A stretch of DNA of 64,000 nt from Flexilinea flocculi. Lineage in GTDB: Bacteria > Chloroflexota > Anaerolineae > Anaerolineales > Anaerolineaceae. Where the stretch lies: assembly GCF_001192795.1 (NCBI RefSeq), contig NZ_DF968181.1:524342-588341 (forward strand), written 5' to 3'. A program made the position numbers and the translations under genes. Position 1 is the stretch's first letter, and each line of letters opens with the position of its first letter. Below, in pieces: positions 8,438-16,223 of the stretch. A model generated the notes under the pieces. That model was not told the DNA's origin. It did no database searches and saw only the letters and a program-made list of their open reading frames with translations.

Positions 8438-9649
8438 ATGCAAAAAGAATGGATTGATACAATTCAAAAAAAGTACGCTGATGCCTTATTGACTGACTGC
8501 ATTCCATTTTGGTTGAAAAACGGTATGGATTCTGTTCATAACGGAATTTTTACTTGTCTGGATCGGAAAGGAACGCTGTATGGAACTGATAAAAGCGTAT
8601 GGTTTCAGGGACGAAGCGCATGGATTTTTGCTCATCTCTGTAATCAATATGGTATACAACCGGAATGGAAAGATGCTGCATATAGTTGCTTAGATTTTAT
8701 CGTCCATCATTGCATTGATCCGAAGGACAAGCGGATGTATTTTACGGTTACCGCTGACGGGAAACCGTTGAGGAAACGCCGGTATTACTTCAGCGAAACT
8801 TTCTATATTATTGCTGCTGCTGAAGCAGGCAAAGCTTTTGGCGATCAAAGAATGCTGGATCAGGCATATACATATTTCCAATTCTTAATGGATATTTATC
8901 ATGATCCTGCCAAAGATCCTTATAAGATCACTCCGAAATATTATCAGGAAACACGGCCGACAAAGTCGCTGGCATTTCCAATGATCATGTTAAATGTTAC
9001 GCATATCCTTCAGGAGTGTGATCCGGATCATATCGATTTGTATGCTGCTGCTGCAAAAGAATTGACTGCCGATATCATGCGTTATAGTTATAATTCGGAA
9101 TACAAAGTCCTTTTTGAAACTACTGGTAAGGATGGCGAATTTCTGCCGAGTATTCCCGCCGGCCGTACGGTAAATCCCGGACATTCTATGGAAGCGGCAT
9201 GGTTTTTACTGCGCCAGGCACAGATGACCCAGGACGCTGATCTGGCAAAAAAAGCGGAGCTAATTTTCAATACTTCACTGGAACTTGGCTGGGATAAAGA
9301 ATTTGGGGGTGTTTACTCCTTTATTGATATTTTGGGATTCCCTCCGGAACAATTGGAACATGATATGAAACTCTGGTGGCCGGTAACCGAAGCCCTGATC
9401 GCAAGCCTTCTGTTCTATGAACAGACCGGGAATGAATTGTATCTGGACTGGTTTAAGAAAGTTGATCAATACGCTTTTTCCCGTTTTGCTGATCCGGAAT
9501 TTGGAGAATGGTATGGTTATCTGCATCGTGACGGAACTCCGACATTACCGCCATGTAAAGGCAACCTTTTTAAAGGTCCGTTCCACATTCCACGGATGCT
9601 GATCACGGTGGAACGCTGCCTGGACCGTCTGGCGCTCAGGGACAGTTAA
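8438..9649 (+). CDS. N-acylglucosamine 2-epimerase (AGE/RnBP family)
   Basis: An alpha6/alpha6-barrel enzyme that interconverts GlcNAc and ManNAc or similar sugars (403 residues, full length). Visible family motifs are WFQGRSAWIFA, YYFSETFYIIAAAEAGKA, GHSMEAAWFLL, and the C-terminal EWYGYLHRDGTPT...KGPFHIPRML, which is closest to true AGE rather than cellobiose or mannose isomerase relatives. The RBS AGGAG lies at 8426, overlapping the ROK stop, so the pair is co-translated; the upstream codon 8402 is rejected. With NanK- and NanE-like enzymes this suggests GlcNAc to ManNAc to ManNAc-6-P to GlcNAc-6-P. Confidence 0.9.
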   Translation: MQKEWIDTIQKKYADALLTDCIPFWLKNGMDSVHNGIFTCLDRKGTLYGTDKSVWFQGRSAWIFAHLCNQYGIQPEWKDAAYSCLDFIVHHCIDPKDKRMYFTVTADGKPLRKRRYYFSETFYIIAAAEAGKAFGDQRMLDQAYTYFQFLMDIYHDPAKDPYKITPKYYQETRPTKSLAFPMIMLNVTHILQECDPDHIDLYAAAAKELTADIMRYSYNSEYKVLFETTGKDGEFLPSIPAGRTVNPGHSMEAAWFLLRQAQMTQDADLAKKAELIFNTSLELGWDKEFGGVYSFIDILGFPPEQLEHDMKLWWPVTEALIASLLFYEQTGNELYLDWFKKVDQYAFSRFADPEFGEWYGYLHRDGTPTLPPCKGNLFKGPFHIPRMLITVERCLDRLALRDS

Positions 9650-9663
9650 CCTGTAAATTAATA

Positions 9664-9708
9664 AAAAAAAAAGCATCCATCAATTCTTAAAAAATGGATG
9701 CTTTTTTT
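9664..9708. terminator. Bidirectional terminator between AGE gene and rsmD
   Basis: A stem GCATCCAT/ATGGATGC (9673-9680 with 9694-9701) is flanked by an A-run upstream and a T-run downstream, so it can end both convergent transcripts. Confidence 0.85.
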
Positions 9709-9726
9709 CATTTAATTCTTATTGTA

Positions 9727-10299
9727 TTATTCAGGATCAGTTACTTTTCGTTCATAAAAAAGAAGCGTTGTGCTTCCATATTTTCTTTCATCAAAGCAGG
9801 TATAGCTTTCGAGCGTAAGGTCTTCTCTTTCAATCGGATGTATCTGAACGATAATCCAACCATCGTCGGTGAGCCATCCGTCATTTTTATCTAAAATCAT
9901 CATAGTTTTCTGCCACATTCCCTTATATTGGGGAGGAGCAACATAGATGTATTCAAATTCTCGATCCGGAATTGATTTGAGGAGGTTGAAAACATCGCCA
10001 AAAAAGACTTTCGATTGCTTTTCAAAATGAGTAAGACGCAGATTATTTTGGATCGTGTTGTAGGCATTTTTATTTGCATCTGAAAACCGGACGTAGGAAG
10101 CGCCTCTGCTGAGGGCTTCAATACCGATCGAGCCTGTTCCGCCGAACAAATCGAACATGGATGCGCCTTCAATGTCTCTTCCGATTATGTTGAATACTGC
10201 TTCTTTAACACGGTCTGTAACCGGACGTGTGCTGTCGCCCGGCACGCCCTGCAGCCGCATTCCTTTCACGGTGCCACTGATAATTCTTGGATTTGCCAT
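9727..10299 (-). CDS. rsmD: 16S rRNA (guanine-966-N2)-methyltransferase
   Basis: Rossmann-fold methyltransferase acting on 16S rRNA during 30S assembly (190 residues). It shows MANPRIISGTVKGMRL, RPVTDRVKEAVFNII and the SAM loop FDLFGGTGSIGIEALSRGA. The catalytic motif that is normally (D/N)PP(Y/F) reads VAPPQYKG, with the acidic residue replaced by Ala and a Gln inserted; from memory this form is common in Chloroflexota RsmD. The start ATG at 10299 begins exactly at the family N-terminus. It stands alone on the minus strand, separated from GtrA by a TIR-hairpin element. Confidence 0.88.
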   Translation of the reverse strand: MANPRIISGTVKGMRLQGVPGDSTRPVTDRVKEAVFNIIGRDIEGASMFDLFGGTGSIGIEALSRGASYVRFSDANKNAYNTIQNNLRLTHFEKQSKVFFGDVFNLLKSIPDREFEYIYVAPPQYKGMWQKTMMILDKNDGWLTDDGWIIVQIHPIEREDLTLESYTCFDERKYGSTTLLFYERKVTDPE

Positions 10300-10343
10300 A
10301 GTGATTATTTTACCAGCGATTCGAAGTATTTTTTATTTATCAA

Positions 10344-10466
10344 CAGTGATTCGAAATCTAAATCAATCTTTCGAATCTATTGAGAAAAATTGAAGTCATA
10401 TTGTTTTTATGCTTCGCACAAAAACAATACGACTTCAATTTATTCTCCTCATATTTCGACTCGCTG
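10344..10466. repeat. TIR-hairpin element, copy 2 (123 bp)
   Basis: The left TIR CAGTGATTCGAAATC starts at 10344 and the right TIR CATATTTCGACTCGCTG ends at 10466. The central stem pairs 10389-10412 with 10416-10439 around a short loop; its two imperfections are A-C in plus-strand RNA but U-G wobbles in minus-strand RNA, the direction in which both neighbours are transcribed. An extra left-end-like sequence (CAGCGATTCGAAGTAT) begins at 10314. Confidence 0.85.
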
Positions 10467-10500
10467 TATTCGAAAGGAAAGTCGAGATTTTGAAAAGTTG

Positions 10501-10962
10501 TTATTTTACGTCGTTATATGTCCAAAAACGATTGCCAAAAAAGTTCCAGATCAGAACAATGCCAATGGAGATCACTAACGTGATATTGTGACCCACAGTC
10601 AATGGAGAAAGAACAAACGTTGCCGGTACGATTTTTTGGCTGAGCTGAATTATCGGATTTTCTATCGTCAGAAACAGGAAAAAACGGATACCCAAACCGA
10701 TTACACTGACAATCGAAAATTGGATTAGCTGCCGTAATAGAGGCTTTTGGCGGGAATCCGGATACGCCCAAAAATGATTCCAAATAAAATTGCTGATCAC
10801 CGCTGCAATAAATGATATGGTACTGGCAATTTTCGAACTGGTTTCTGTTAATTGTAAGAGAAGATTCATAACACCGAAATCGACGACAGCTCCAAATACG
10901 CCGACAGTACAAAATTTCAGAAAACGAATTCTTTCTGCAGGTTTTTTAATAAAACTAATCAT
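10501..10962 (-). CDS. GtrA-family membrane protein
   Basis: Small integral membrane protein (153 residues) with four hydrophobic segments, as in GtrA/PF04138 proteins linked to flipping or transfer of polyprenyl-linked sugars. Typical motifs: [23 protein letters not shown] at the N-terminus, [21 protein letters not shown], and the C-terminal [16 protein letters not shown]. The start overlaps the stop of the UDP-glucuronate decarboxylase gene by 8 bp, so both are translationally coupled. A role in cell-surface polysaccharide export is inferred from this pairing. Confidence 0.88.
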   Translation of the reverse strand: MISFIKKPAERIRFLKFCTVGVFGAVVDFGVMNLLLQLTETSSKIASTISFIAAVISNFIWNHFWAYPDSRQKPLLRQLIQFSIVSVIGLGIRFFLFLTIENPIIQLSQKIVPATFVLSPLTVGHNITLVISIGIVLIWNFFGNRFWTYNDVK

Positions 10963-11914
10963 GGTTCATTGCCTGTTTAAAATATGGGATCGTATTCAAT
11001 AATCCTTCTTCGAGTGAGACTTCCGGTTCCCAATCCAGAATTGTACGCGCACGTGTAATATCCGGTCTGCGTTGTTGCGGATCATCACCGACACGGTCAT
11101 GCGCTTTATACACGACGCCGGCAGGATTGTTCGTTAGTCGATTGATTGCTTCAGCCAATTCAATCATCGTATTTTCAACCGGATTGCCGATGTTTACCGG
11201 CATATGTTCTTCCGACATTGCCAATTTCCAGATTCCTCTGATCAGGTCGCTGACATAGCAGAAACTGCGGGTCTGCAATCCATCCCCATAAATTGTTAGC
11301 GGTTCTTTCCGGAGAGCCTGTTGAAGAAAATTCGGCACAACGCGTCCATCATCCAGGCTCATTCGTGGTCCGTATGTATTAAAAATTCTTACGATACGCG
11401 TATCCACGCCATGGAACCGATGATAAGCCATTGTCAAGGATTCTGCGAACCGTTTTGCTTCATCATAGACAGCGCGAATTCCCATTGTATTAACATGTCC
11501 ATAATAGGATTCTTTTTGCGGATGCTCCAGCGGGTCGCCATAAATCTCGCTAGTGGAAGCCAGAAGAAATCTCGCTTGATTTGCTTTCGCCACACCCAAC
11601 GCATTATGTGTGCCCATTGCGCCGGCTTTCATTGTTTGTATCGGCAAATTGGTATACCCATATGGAGACTGTGGATTTGGACTGGCAGGAGATGCAAAAT
11701 GGAGAACCAGGTCGATTTTGGCTGGTACAAAAATAAAATTGGATACATCATGACGAATGAACGAGAAGTTTTGGTTACCTGCCAGGTGAGCAAGGTTCTT
11801 GGGATTCCCTGTGATAAAATTGTCCATTCCAATTACTTCATGTCCTTGCTTCAGACAGTAATCGCATAAATGACTCCCCAAAAAACCTGCCGCACCTGTA
11901 ATTAATACGCGCAT
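10955..11914 (-). CDS. UDP-glucuronate decarboxylase (UDP-xylose synthase)
   Basis: Extended short-chain dehydrogenase that converts UDP-glucuronate to UDP-xylose for surface glycans (319 residues). It begins with the NAD loop [16 protein letters not shown]; the catalytic triad includes [13 protein letters not shown] and the YDEAKRF motif, and NPIG-like [20 protein letters not shown] context is specific for this family. The start at 11914 follows GGAGGG; the longer open frame upstream overlaps the next gene and has no homology. It precedes gtrA in one operon. Confidence 0.92.
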   Translation of the reverse strand: MRVLITGAAGFLGSHLCDYCLKQGHEVIGMDNFITGNPKNLAHLAGNQNFSFIRHDVSNFIFVPAKIDLVLHFASPASPNPQSPYGYTNLPIQTMKAGAMGTHNALGVAKANQARFLLASTSEIYGDPLEHPQKESYYGHVNTMGIRAVYDEAKRFAESLTMAYHRFHGVDTRIVRIFNTYGPRMSLDDGRVVPNFLQQALRKEPLTIYGDGLQTRSFCYVSDLIRGIWKLAMSEEHMPVNIGNPVENTMIELAEAINRLTNNPAGVVYKAHDRVGDDPQQRRPDITRARTILDWEPEVSLEEGLLNTIPYFKQAMNHD

Positions 11915-11933
11915 TATCCCTCCGTATTTTGGT

Positions 11934-13577
11934 TTACTCCCAAATAAAGTCCGTGATGGACTGATCAATCGTGATCTGATTATAAATCCCTGTAAACGGA
12001 TTGACCAGCCAAAGGTTACCTTGATAGATAAAAGAAATCCAGGCGTCATTTTTAAGATGAACTGGCGCCCAGCAAACTTTTTGCGGAGTGATGTATCCGC
12101 TGCCTTCTAATGGAAAAACAGTCTTGGGATCCAAGCCGTCTGCATTCATTATCATTATCCGATATCGGCTGTTTTCACTTTCAGATGGCGTGATTGCCTG
12201 AAGAAATGCAACATAAGATGAACTGTCCTCAAATGCTGGTGAGGATACCGGATAGGAAAAAAGTCCGGTTTCATTTTGGATTTTTTTGCTCTGTGATTTT
12301 TCTAAATCATATAATCCAAGGTGAAATTCCGTCGGATTATAACTTTGGATGACTCCGGAAATATCCCCGTGAAAGGCGAAGAGCAGTGATTTTTCATTGG
12401 TAGACCAGCTTAATCCAGGGATCCATGCCCAATCACTGCGCGTTTTTTCATACGGGAGAATTGTGATCAGACGATTCTTTTCCCCGGTTAAACGGTCAAT
12501 TAATCCGATGCTGTCTGAATTTGCGTATGCCAAAGTCCTTCCGTCTGCCGACAATAGAAAATCGGTTCCCCACCAGTGATAAAGGCCCTCTTCATTGCTT
12601 TCGACAAGCGTCTCTTTTGACATGATCATTCCACTTTCACTGACCACCTGTAATTCCAGATTATTATCAGCTTTCCATCCTGGAGCGCTTTCCTGCGGCG
12701 TTACCGTTGAAAACAGAAATCGCAATGTGTCACCTGGCAGCCAGGCTGCAAAATGGATTACATTCGATACTCTCAGGCTGATTGGTTTTGCTTCCCAATC
12801 TGTAATATGAAGCATCCACAAGGAGTTTATTTCATCATCTTTGGTAATACGAGAAAAAAGCAGCCATTCGCCGTTTGAGGAAAGATCCAGAACGCGTCCA
12901 TCCAGATCACCCGTGGTTACCAATGGCGTTCTGTCTCTGGTAGTTCCCTGCATCAACCAGGCACTACCATTGGAAATATAAATAATTTTTCCGGGTATCT
13001 GAATTGGCGCATGTTCAGCTTGAACACCAATCATCAATATTTCAGGGATCGATTCCTTGATGATTGATCGATTTGAAATCGATTGTGATACCTGAACTCC
13101 ATCGTGAAACGCAGATCTGGTTGTGATCTCCTCGATCCCATTTTGCCCGCTTTGAATCATATAGGTTTCCCCTTCTGGCAGTGTTTCATTCCGGATTGTC
13201 TGACTGGCAAATGGAATGATCTTTTGACTTTTAGTCTCTTCATAGGTAACGGTAATGATTTTAATGACCATATTTTCTGATACGGTTTCGGCCAGCGATG
13301 GCGTTATGATATCCTGTACTGAATAAGTGATTGCAGCTTGTTCTAAGGCTTGTTGAACAGTGGACCCTTTTGGACAGCTACCTTGGATGATCTGGCTGTT
13401 CTTTTCAATCGTAAATGACAACATTGATTCTCTATTTTCCATTAAAAGCGATTGAATTGGCTGGCAAGCAGCCATTCCGCTAAAGGAGACAATCAAGAGA
13501 ATAAAAAGGAAAACTCTCTTTGGTAAGAGAGCGTTGTATTGCGGTAATACTGTTTTTCCTAACATACAGCCAGTCAT
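11934..13577 (-). CDS. Lipoprotein with G5 domain and C-terminal beta-propeller-like repeats
   Basis: Secreted surface lipoprotein of unknown function (547 residues). A hydrophobic signal segment ends with the lipobox SGMAAC (about residue 38). A DUF348-like segment ([20 protein letters not shown]...) is followed by a G5 domain (about residues 105-185: [13 protein letters not shown] ... [20 protein letters not shown] ... IPEILMIGV). The rest contains TolB/WD40-like blades such as [14 protein letters not shown] and [15 protein letters not shown]5 domains bind N-acetylated glycans or peptidoglycan in several families, so a wall-attached sensor or adhesin is plausible. It sits 9 bp after the exported 191-residue gene and 19 bp before the decarboxylase gene. 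Confidence 0.8.
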   Translation of the reverse strand: MTGCMLGKTVLPQYNALLPKRVFLFILLIVSFSGMAACQPIQSLLMENRESMLSFTIEKNSQIIQGSCPKGSTVQQALEQAAITYSVQDIITPSLAETVSENMVIKIITVTYEETKSQKIIPFASQTIRNETLPEGETYMIQSGQNGIEEITTRSAFHDGVQVSQSISNRSIIKESIPEILMIGVQAEHAPIQIPGKIIYISNGSAWLMQGTTRDRTPLVTTGDLDGRVLDLSSNGEWLLFSRITKDDEINSLWMLHITDWEAKPISLRVSNVIHFAAWLPGDTLRFLFSTVTPQESAPGWKADNNLELQVVSESGMIMSKETLVESNEEGLYHWWGTDFLLSADGRTLAYANSDSIGLIDRLTGEKNRLITILPYEKTRSDWAWIPGLSWSTNEKSLLFAFHGDISGVIQSYNPTEFHLGLYDLEKSQSKKIQNETGLFSYPVSSPAFEDSSSYVAFLQAITPSESENSRYRIMIMNADGLDPKTVFPLEGSGYITPQKVCWAPVHLKNDAWISFIYQGNLWLVNPFTGIYNQITIDQSITDFIWE

Positions 13578-13586
13578 TTTCAGGCT

Positions 13587-14162
13587 TTATTTCTTTTTGC
13601 CTGTAATTACAATTTGCCCTTCGTGGATCTGAATATCTGAATAGGAACAAATTGCTGTGATGATGCCGGTTGATTCCCCGATTTCGGTTTGCACGAAAGA
13701 ATTTGCCTGTTCAACTGGAACGCTTCCGATGGGTGTATCGATTGCGCTGAATGTAACTACTGGTATACCATTTTGGGCACTGATTGTACCAGCTGCGCTT
13801 GCATTTACTTTAATAAAGCTGACTCCGGCTTTCACTGATAACGAAAAATTGTTTTCTGTGAAAACTATTTTCGGGTCTGACACTTTTATTCCAATACCTG
13901 CATAATTTTTAATCATTTGTTCAACTTCTGTCTGGTATTGTTTAAGGGCTTCATTCGCAGCGTTGGTTATGTCAGTATCGGTCAGAGTCAGGGTAAATTC
14001 AGTTCCCGAGTCCATCAGACTGATTTTTGAGATTTCTGTCTGGAGCTGATCGAGCGTGGAAAGCTGGCTTTTCATATTATTCGACGGCATCCACGAATGC
14101 CAGCCGGCTAAGAGAAAACTTGCGCAGACAATAGCTGGTAAAATTATTTTGCGACAGTTCAT
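13587..14162 (-). CDS. Exported protein of unknown function
   Basis: 191 residues. The N-terminal hydrophobic stretch (IILPAIVCASFLLAGWHSW) is a signal peptide or membrane anchor. The remainder is an alternating beta-rich sequence, with LTLTDTDITNAANEALKQ, FSLSVKAGVSFIKVNASAAGTIS and a final IQIHEGQIVITGKKK. It resembles LmeA/DUF2993-like lipid-binding proteins in pattern only; I do not claim membership. It is probably the first gene of the operon leading into the G5 lipoprotein, and is divergent from scpB with only 45 bp between starts. Confidence 0.7.
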   Translation of the reverse strand: MNCRKIILPAIVCASFLLAGWHSWMPSNNMKSQLSTLDQLQTEISKISLMDSGTEFTLTLTDTDITNAANEALKQYQTEVEQMIKNYAGIGIKVSDPKIVFTENNFSLSVKAGVSFIKVNASAAGTISAQNGIPVVTFSAIDTPIGSVPVEQANSFVQTEIGESTGIITAICSYSDIQIHEGQIVITGKKK

Positions 14163-14207
14163 AATCTTTACTCCTTAAATTTACTCCGAACTGGTGGATA
14201 CTACTGA

Positions 14208-14774
14208 ATGATAGAGAATAATTCTAATTGTAACATTGATTCCTTGACGATTTTAGAGGCTGTTTTATTTGTGGCATCCGGTCCAGTGCCATATGCACAA
14301 TTAGCTGAGGTGATGGAATGTAATGTGGCAGAGGTTCGCAGACTATCACAAGAATTGTCGCAGCAATATCTGTCACAGCAACGGGGAATTCGCCTTCAGT
14401 TTCATGAGGATCGAGTAAAATTGGTGACTGCTCCGGAGACGGCCGATGCCATTGAAAGATTTTTAGGAATCGAATCTTCACAGAAACTCAGCCGGGCAGC
14501 TCAGGAGACACTGACAATTGTGGCATATCGGCAGCCTGTTTCCCGTCCGGCAATCGACCTGATTCGAGGAGTAAACAGCGACAGTGTGTTGCGAGGTTTG
14601 ATGAATCGTGGTTTGATTGAAGAGGCTGGCAGAGCGGAAACGCCCGGAAGACCGGTACTGTATGCGACGACGCAGGATTTTCTTTTATATTTTGGATTGA
14701 CTTCCATCAAAGAATTGCCTCCCTTTGATGTGAATATGTCTGATCCGAAAGATCAACGTATCTTAAAGGAATGA
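14208..14774 (+). CDS. scpB: Segregation and condensation protein B
   Basis: Subunit of the SMC-ScpAB condensin (188 residues). Two winged-helix domains are visible: ILEAVLFVASGPVPYAQLAEVM (N-terminal) and LSRAAQETLTIVAYRQPVSRPAIDLIRGVNSDSVLRGLMNRGLI (C-terminal), ending with GRPVLYATTQDFLLYFGLTSIKELPP. ScpA is not adjacent; scpB is followed by repeats and then a pseudouridine synthase gene, a frequent neighbour of scpB. Confidence 0.95.
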   Translation: MIENNSNCNIDSLTILEAVLFVASGPVPYAQLAEVMECNVAEVRRLSQELSQQYLSQQRGIRLQFHEDRVKLVTAPETADAIERFLGIESSQKLSRAAQETLTIVAYRQPVSRPAIDLIRGVNSDSVLRGLMNRGLIEEAGRAETPGRPVLYATTQDFLLYFGLTSIKELPPFDVNMSDPKDQRILKE

Positions 14775-14796
14775 TCAGACTTTTTCAGAAGGTATA

Positions 14797-14882
14797 TCAA
14801 AATTCGAAATAGGAATAGTAACCATTCGAACAACAAATTTTCTGGATGGATTTAAAAAGTCAATCCATCCTTCGAATTACTG
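14797..14882. repeat. TIR-hairpin element, short variant (copy 3)
   Basis: The left end contains AAAATTCGAAATAGG and the right end is TTCGAATTACTG. A hairpin GGATGGATT (14844-14852) with AATCCATCC (14862-14870) lies just inside the right end. At about 86 bp it is shorter than full copies. Confidence 0.65.
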
Positions 14883-14959
14883 AAAGGTATGATTGTTGGT
14901 TGAGATTGTTTTGTAAATGTTGTATGATGATTAAAATTTGGTGAAAACATACGATGTCA

Positions 14960-15096
14960 ATGATTTTTGCCAGCGGTATGAAAAATGAGAAAAAAATTTC
15001 TTCATGGAATGTTGTTTTTGTGCAAAGTGTAAAAACTACCTTCCATACAGTTTTCTCTCTTTATTCGAAAAGAAAGTTAAAATTTCGAATAGCCGG
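14960..15096. repeat. TIR-hairpin element, copy 4 with unclear left end
   Basis: The right end reads AAATTTCGAATAGCCGG (to 15096), preceded by a second half-site TTATTCGAAAAG as in the copy at 53.8 kb. The central arms ATGGAATGTTGTTTTTGTG and AAAAACTACCTTCCAT pair. Together with copy 3 it fills the 385-bp gap between scpB and the pseudouridine synthase gene; a 63-residue ORF here is rejected as repeat-derived. Confidence 0.6.
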
Positions 15097-15159
15097 ATTT
15101 TTGCAGAAGCGTTTGATGTTGAATGAATTGTTTATTCGTTATTAAGAAAGAAGGCACAA

Positions 15160-16059
15160 ATGGAAGAGCGACTTCAAAAGATTCTGGCACGATGCGGATT
15201 TGGTTCCCGAAGAGATTGTGAAGTGATCATTCAACAGGGACGGGTCACTGTTAACGGTCTGACTGCAACGATTGGATCAAAAGCAGACCCGAATAAAGAC
15301 CAGATCAAGGTAGATGGATCCTCGCTGCAATATACTGAACCTGAAAAAGTTTATATTGCACTTTATAAACCACGTTTTGTTCTGTCAGATCGGCCAGCCG
15401 ATGATCCACGCCAGACTGTTTTTTCCCTGGTACCGAATTCAGACGATTTGTTTGTGGTCGGCAGACTTGATTTTGAAAGCGAAGGGCTGGTTTTACTGAC
15501 CAATGACGGCGATTTATCAAATAAACTATCTCATCCTCGCTATGGAAAAGAAAAAGAATACCATGTTCTTTTTGCAAAAAGACCGGACGAGGACCAGCTT
15601 GGGAAATGGCGCAGAGGTGTAGTTCTTGAAGATGGTGTTAAGACAGCGCCGGCTGATGTCCGCATTCTGCGTTTTCAGGGAGAAGGTGCTTGGGTCAGTA
15701 TTACGATGCATGAAGGGCGAAAACGTGAAATACGGGAAATCGGCAAAATGATTGGGCTTCCAATTGTCAAACTGGTCAGGGTACGCATAGGTACGCTTCG
15801 GCTGGGAAATTTAAAACCAAAGGAATGGGTATTTCTGAAGGATTCAGAAGTTAAGGAACTGCGCGACCTGGTATCGAAAAAACCGTCCTCCAATGAAAAA
15901 GGGAGGGCACCGCAGAAGATTTTTCACGGAAAAGATGAGAAAAAAAGCAGAATACCTTCTGAGCGATCAAGAAGTTCCGAAAAAAAGGATAAGCCGTTTC
16001 CGTCAAGACCGCCCTTTCGGACCGATGGCGGGAAAAAGAGAACAGGTAAACCGCAATAA
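15160..16059 (+). CDS. RluB/RsuA-family rRNA pseudouridine synthase
   Basis: Modifies a uridine in ribosomal RNA (299 residues). An N-terminal S4 RNA-binding domain (about 1-60: LQKILARCGFGSRRDCEVIIQQGRVTVNG) is followed by the synthase domain with the catalytic Asp in GRLDFESEGLVLLTNDG and with HPRYGKEKEYHV and HEGRKREIREIGKMIGLPIVKLVR. The last 70 residues are a Lys/Arg/Ser-rich tail, common in RluB-type enzymes. The RBS AGAAGG precedes the ATG. RluB (23S U2605) is the likely assignment, but RsuA cannot be ruled out. Confidence 0.9.
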   Translation: MEERLQKILARCGFGSRRDCEVIIQQGRVTVNGLTATIGSKADPNKDQIKVDGSSLQYTEPEKVYIALYKPRFVLSDRPADDPRQTVFSLVPNSDDLFVVGRLDFESEGLVLLTNDGDLSNKLSHPRYGKEKEYHVLFAKRPDEDQLGKWRRGVVLEDGVKTAPADVRILRFQGEGAWVSITMHEGRKREIREIGKMIGLPIVKLVRVRIGTLRLGNLKPKEWVFLKDSEVKELRDLVSKKPSSNEKGRAPQKIFHGKDEKKSRIPSERSRSSEKKDKPFPSRPPFRTDGGKKRTGKPQ

Positions 16060-16073
16060 ATTGGTAAATTGAA

Positions 16074-16121
16074 CAGTAATTCGAAGAAATATATACAGAC
16101 TTTTCGAATTTCGAATCACTG
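16074..16121. repeat. TIR-only minimal element (48 bp)
   Basis: CAGTAATTCGAAGAAAT at the left and AATTTCGAATCACTG at the right are nearly adjacent, with no central hairpin. It looks like an element reduced to its two ends. Confidence 0.65.
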
Positions 16122-16165
16122 TGAATTGGAAAAAAACAAAGAAATACTGAATGATTGTTGTAATT

Positions 16166-16209
16166 GCATCCATCATCGTTTCATAACAATGTGAAAGGAT
16201 GATGGATGC
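16166..16209. terminator. Hairpin between convergent genes
   Basis: GCATCCATCATC (16166-16177) pairs with GATGATGGATGC (16198-16209), a 12-bp perfect stem between the ends of the pseudouridine synthase and alpha-2-macroglobulin genes. The T-tract is weak. Confidence 0.65.
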
Positions 16210-16223
16210 TTCGATTAAAGAAC

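Noticed and set aside
14954-15145. 63-codon ORF before the pseudouridine synthase gene
   Set aside because: It is formed from TIR-hairpin element sequence and the synthase leader, without an RBS or homology.
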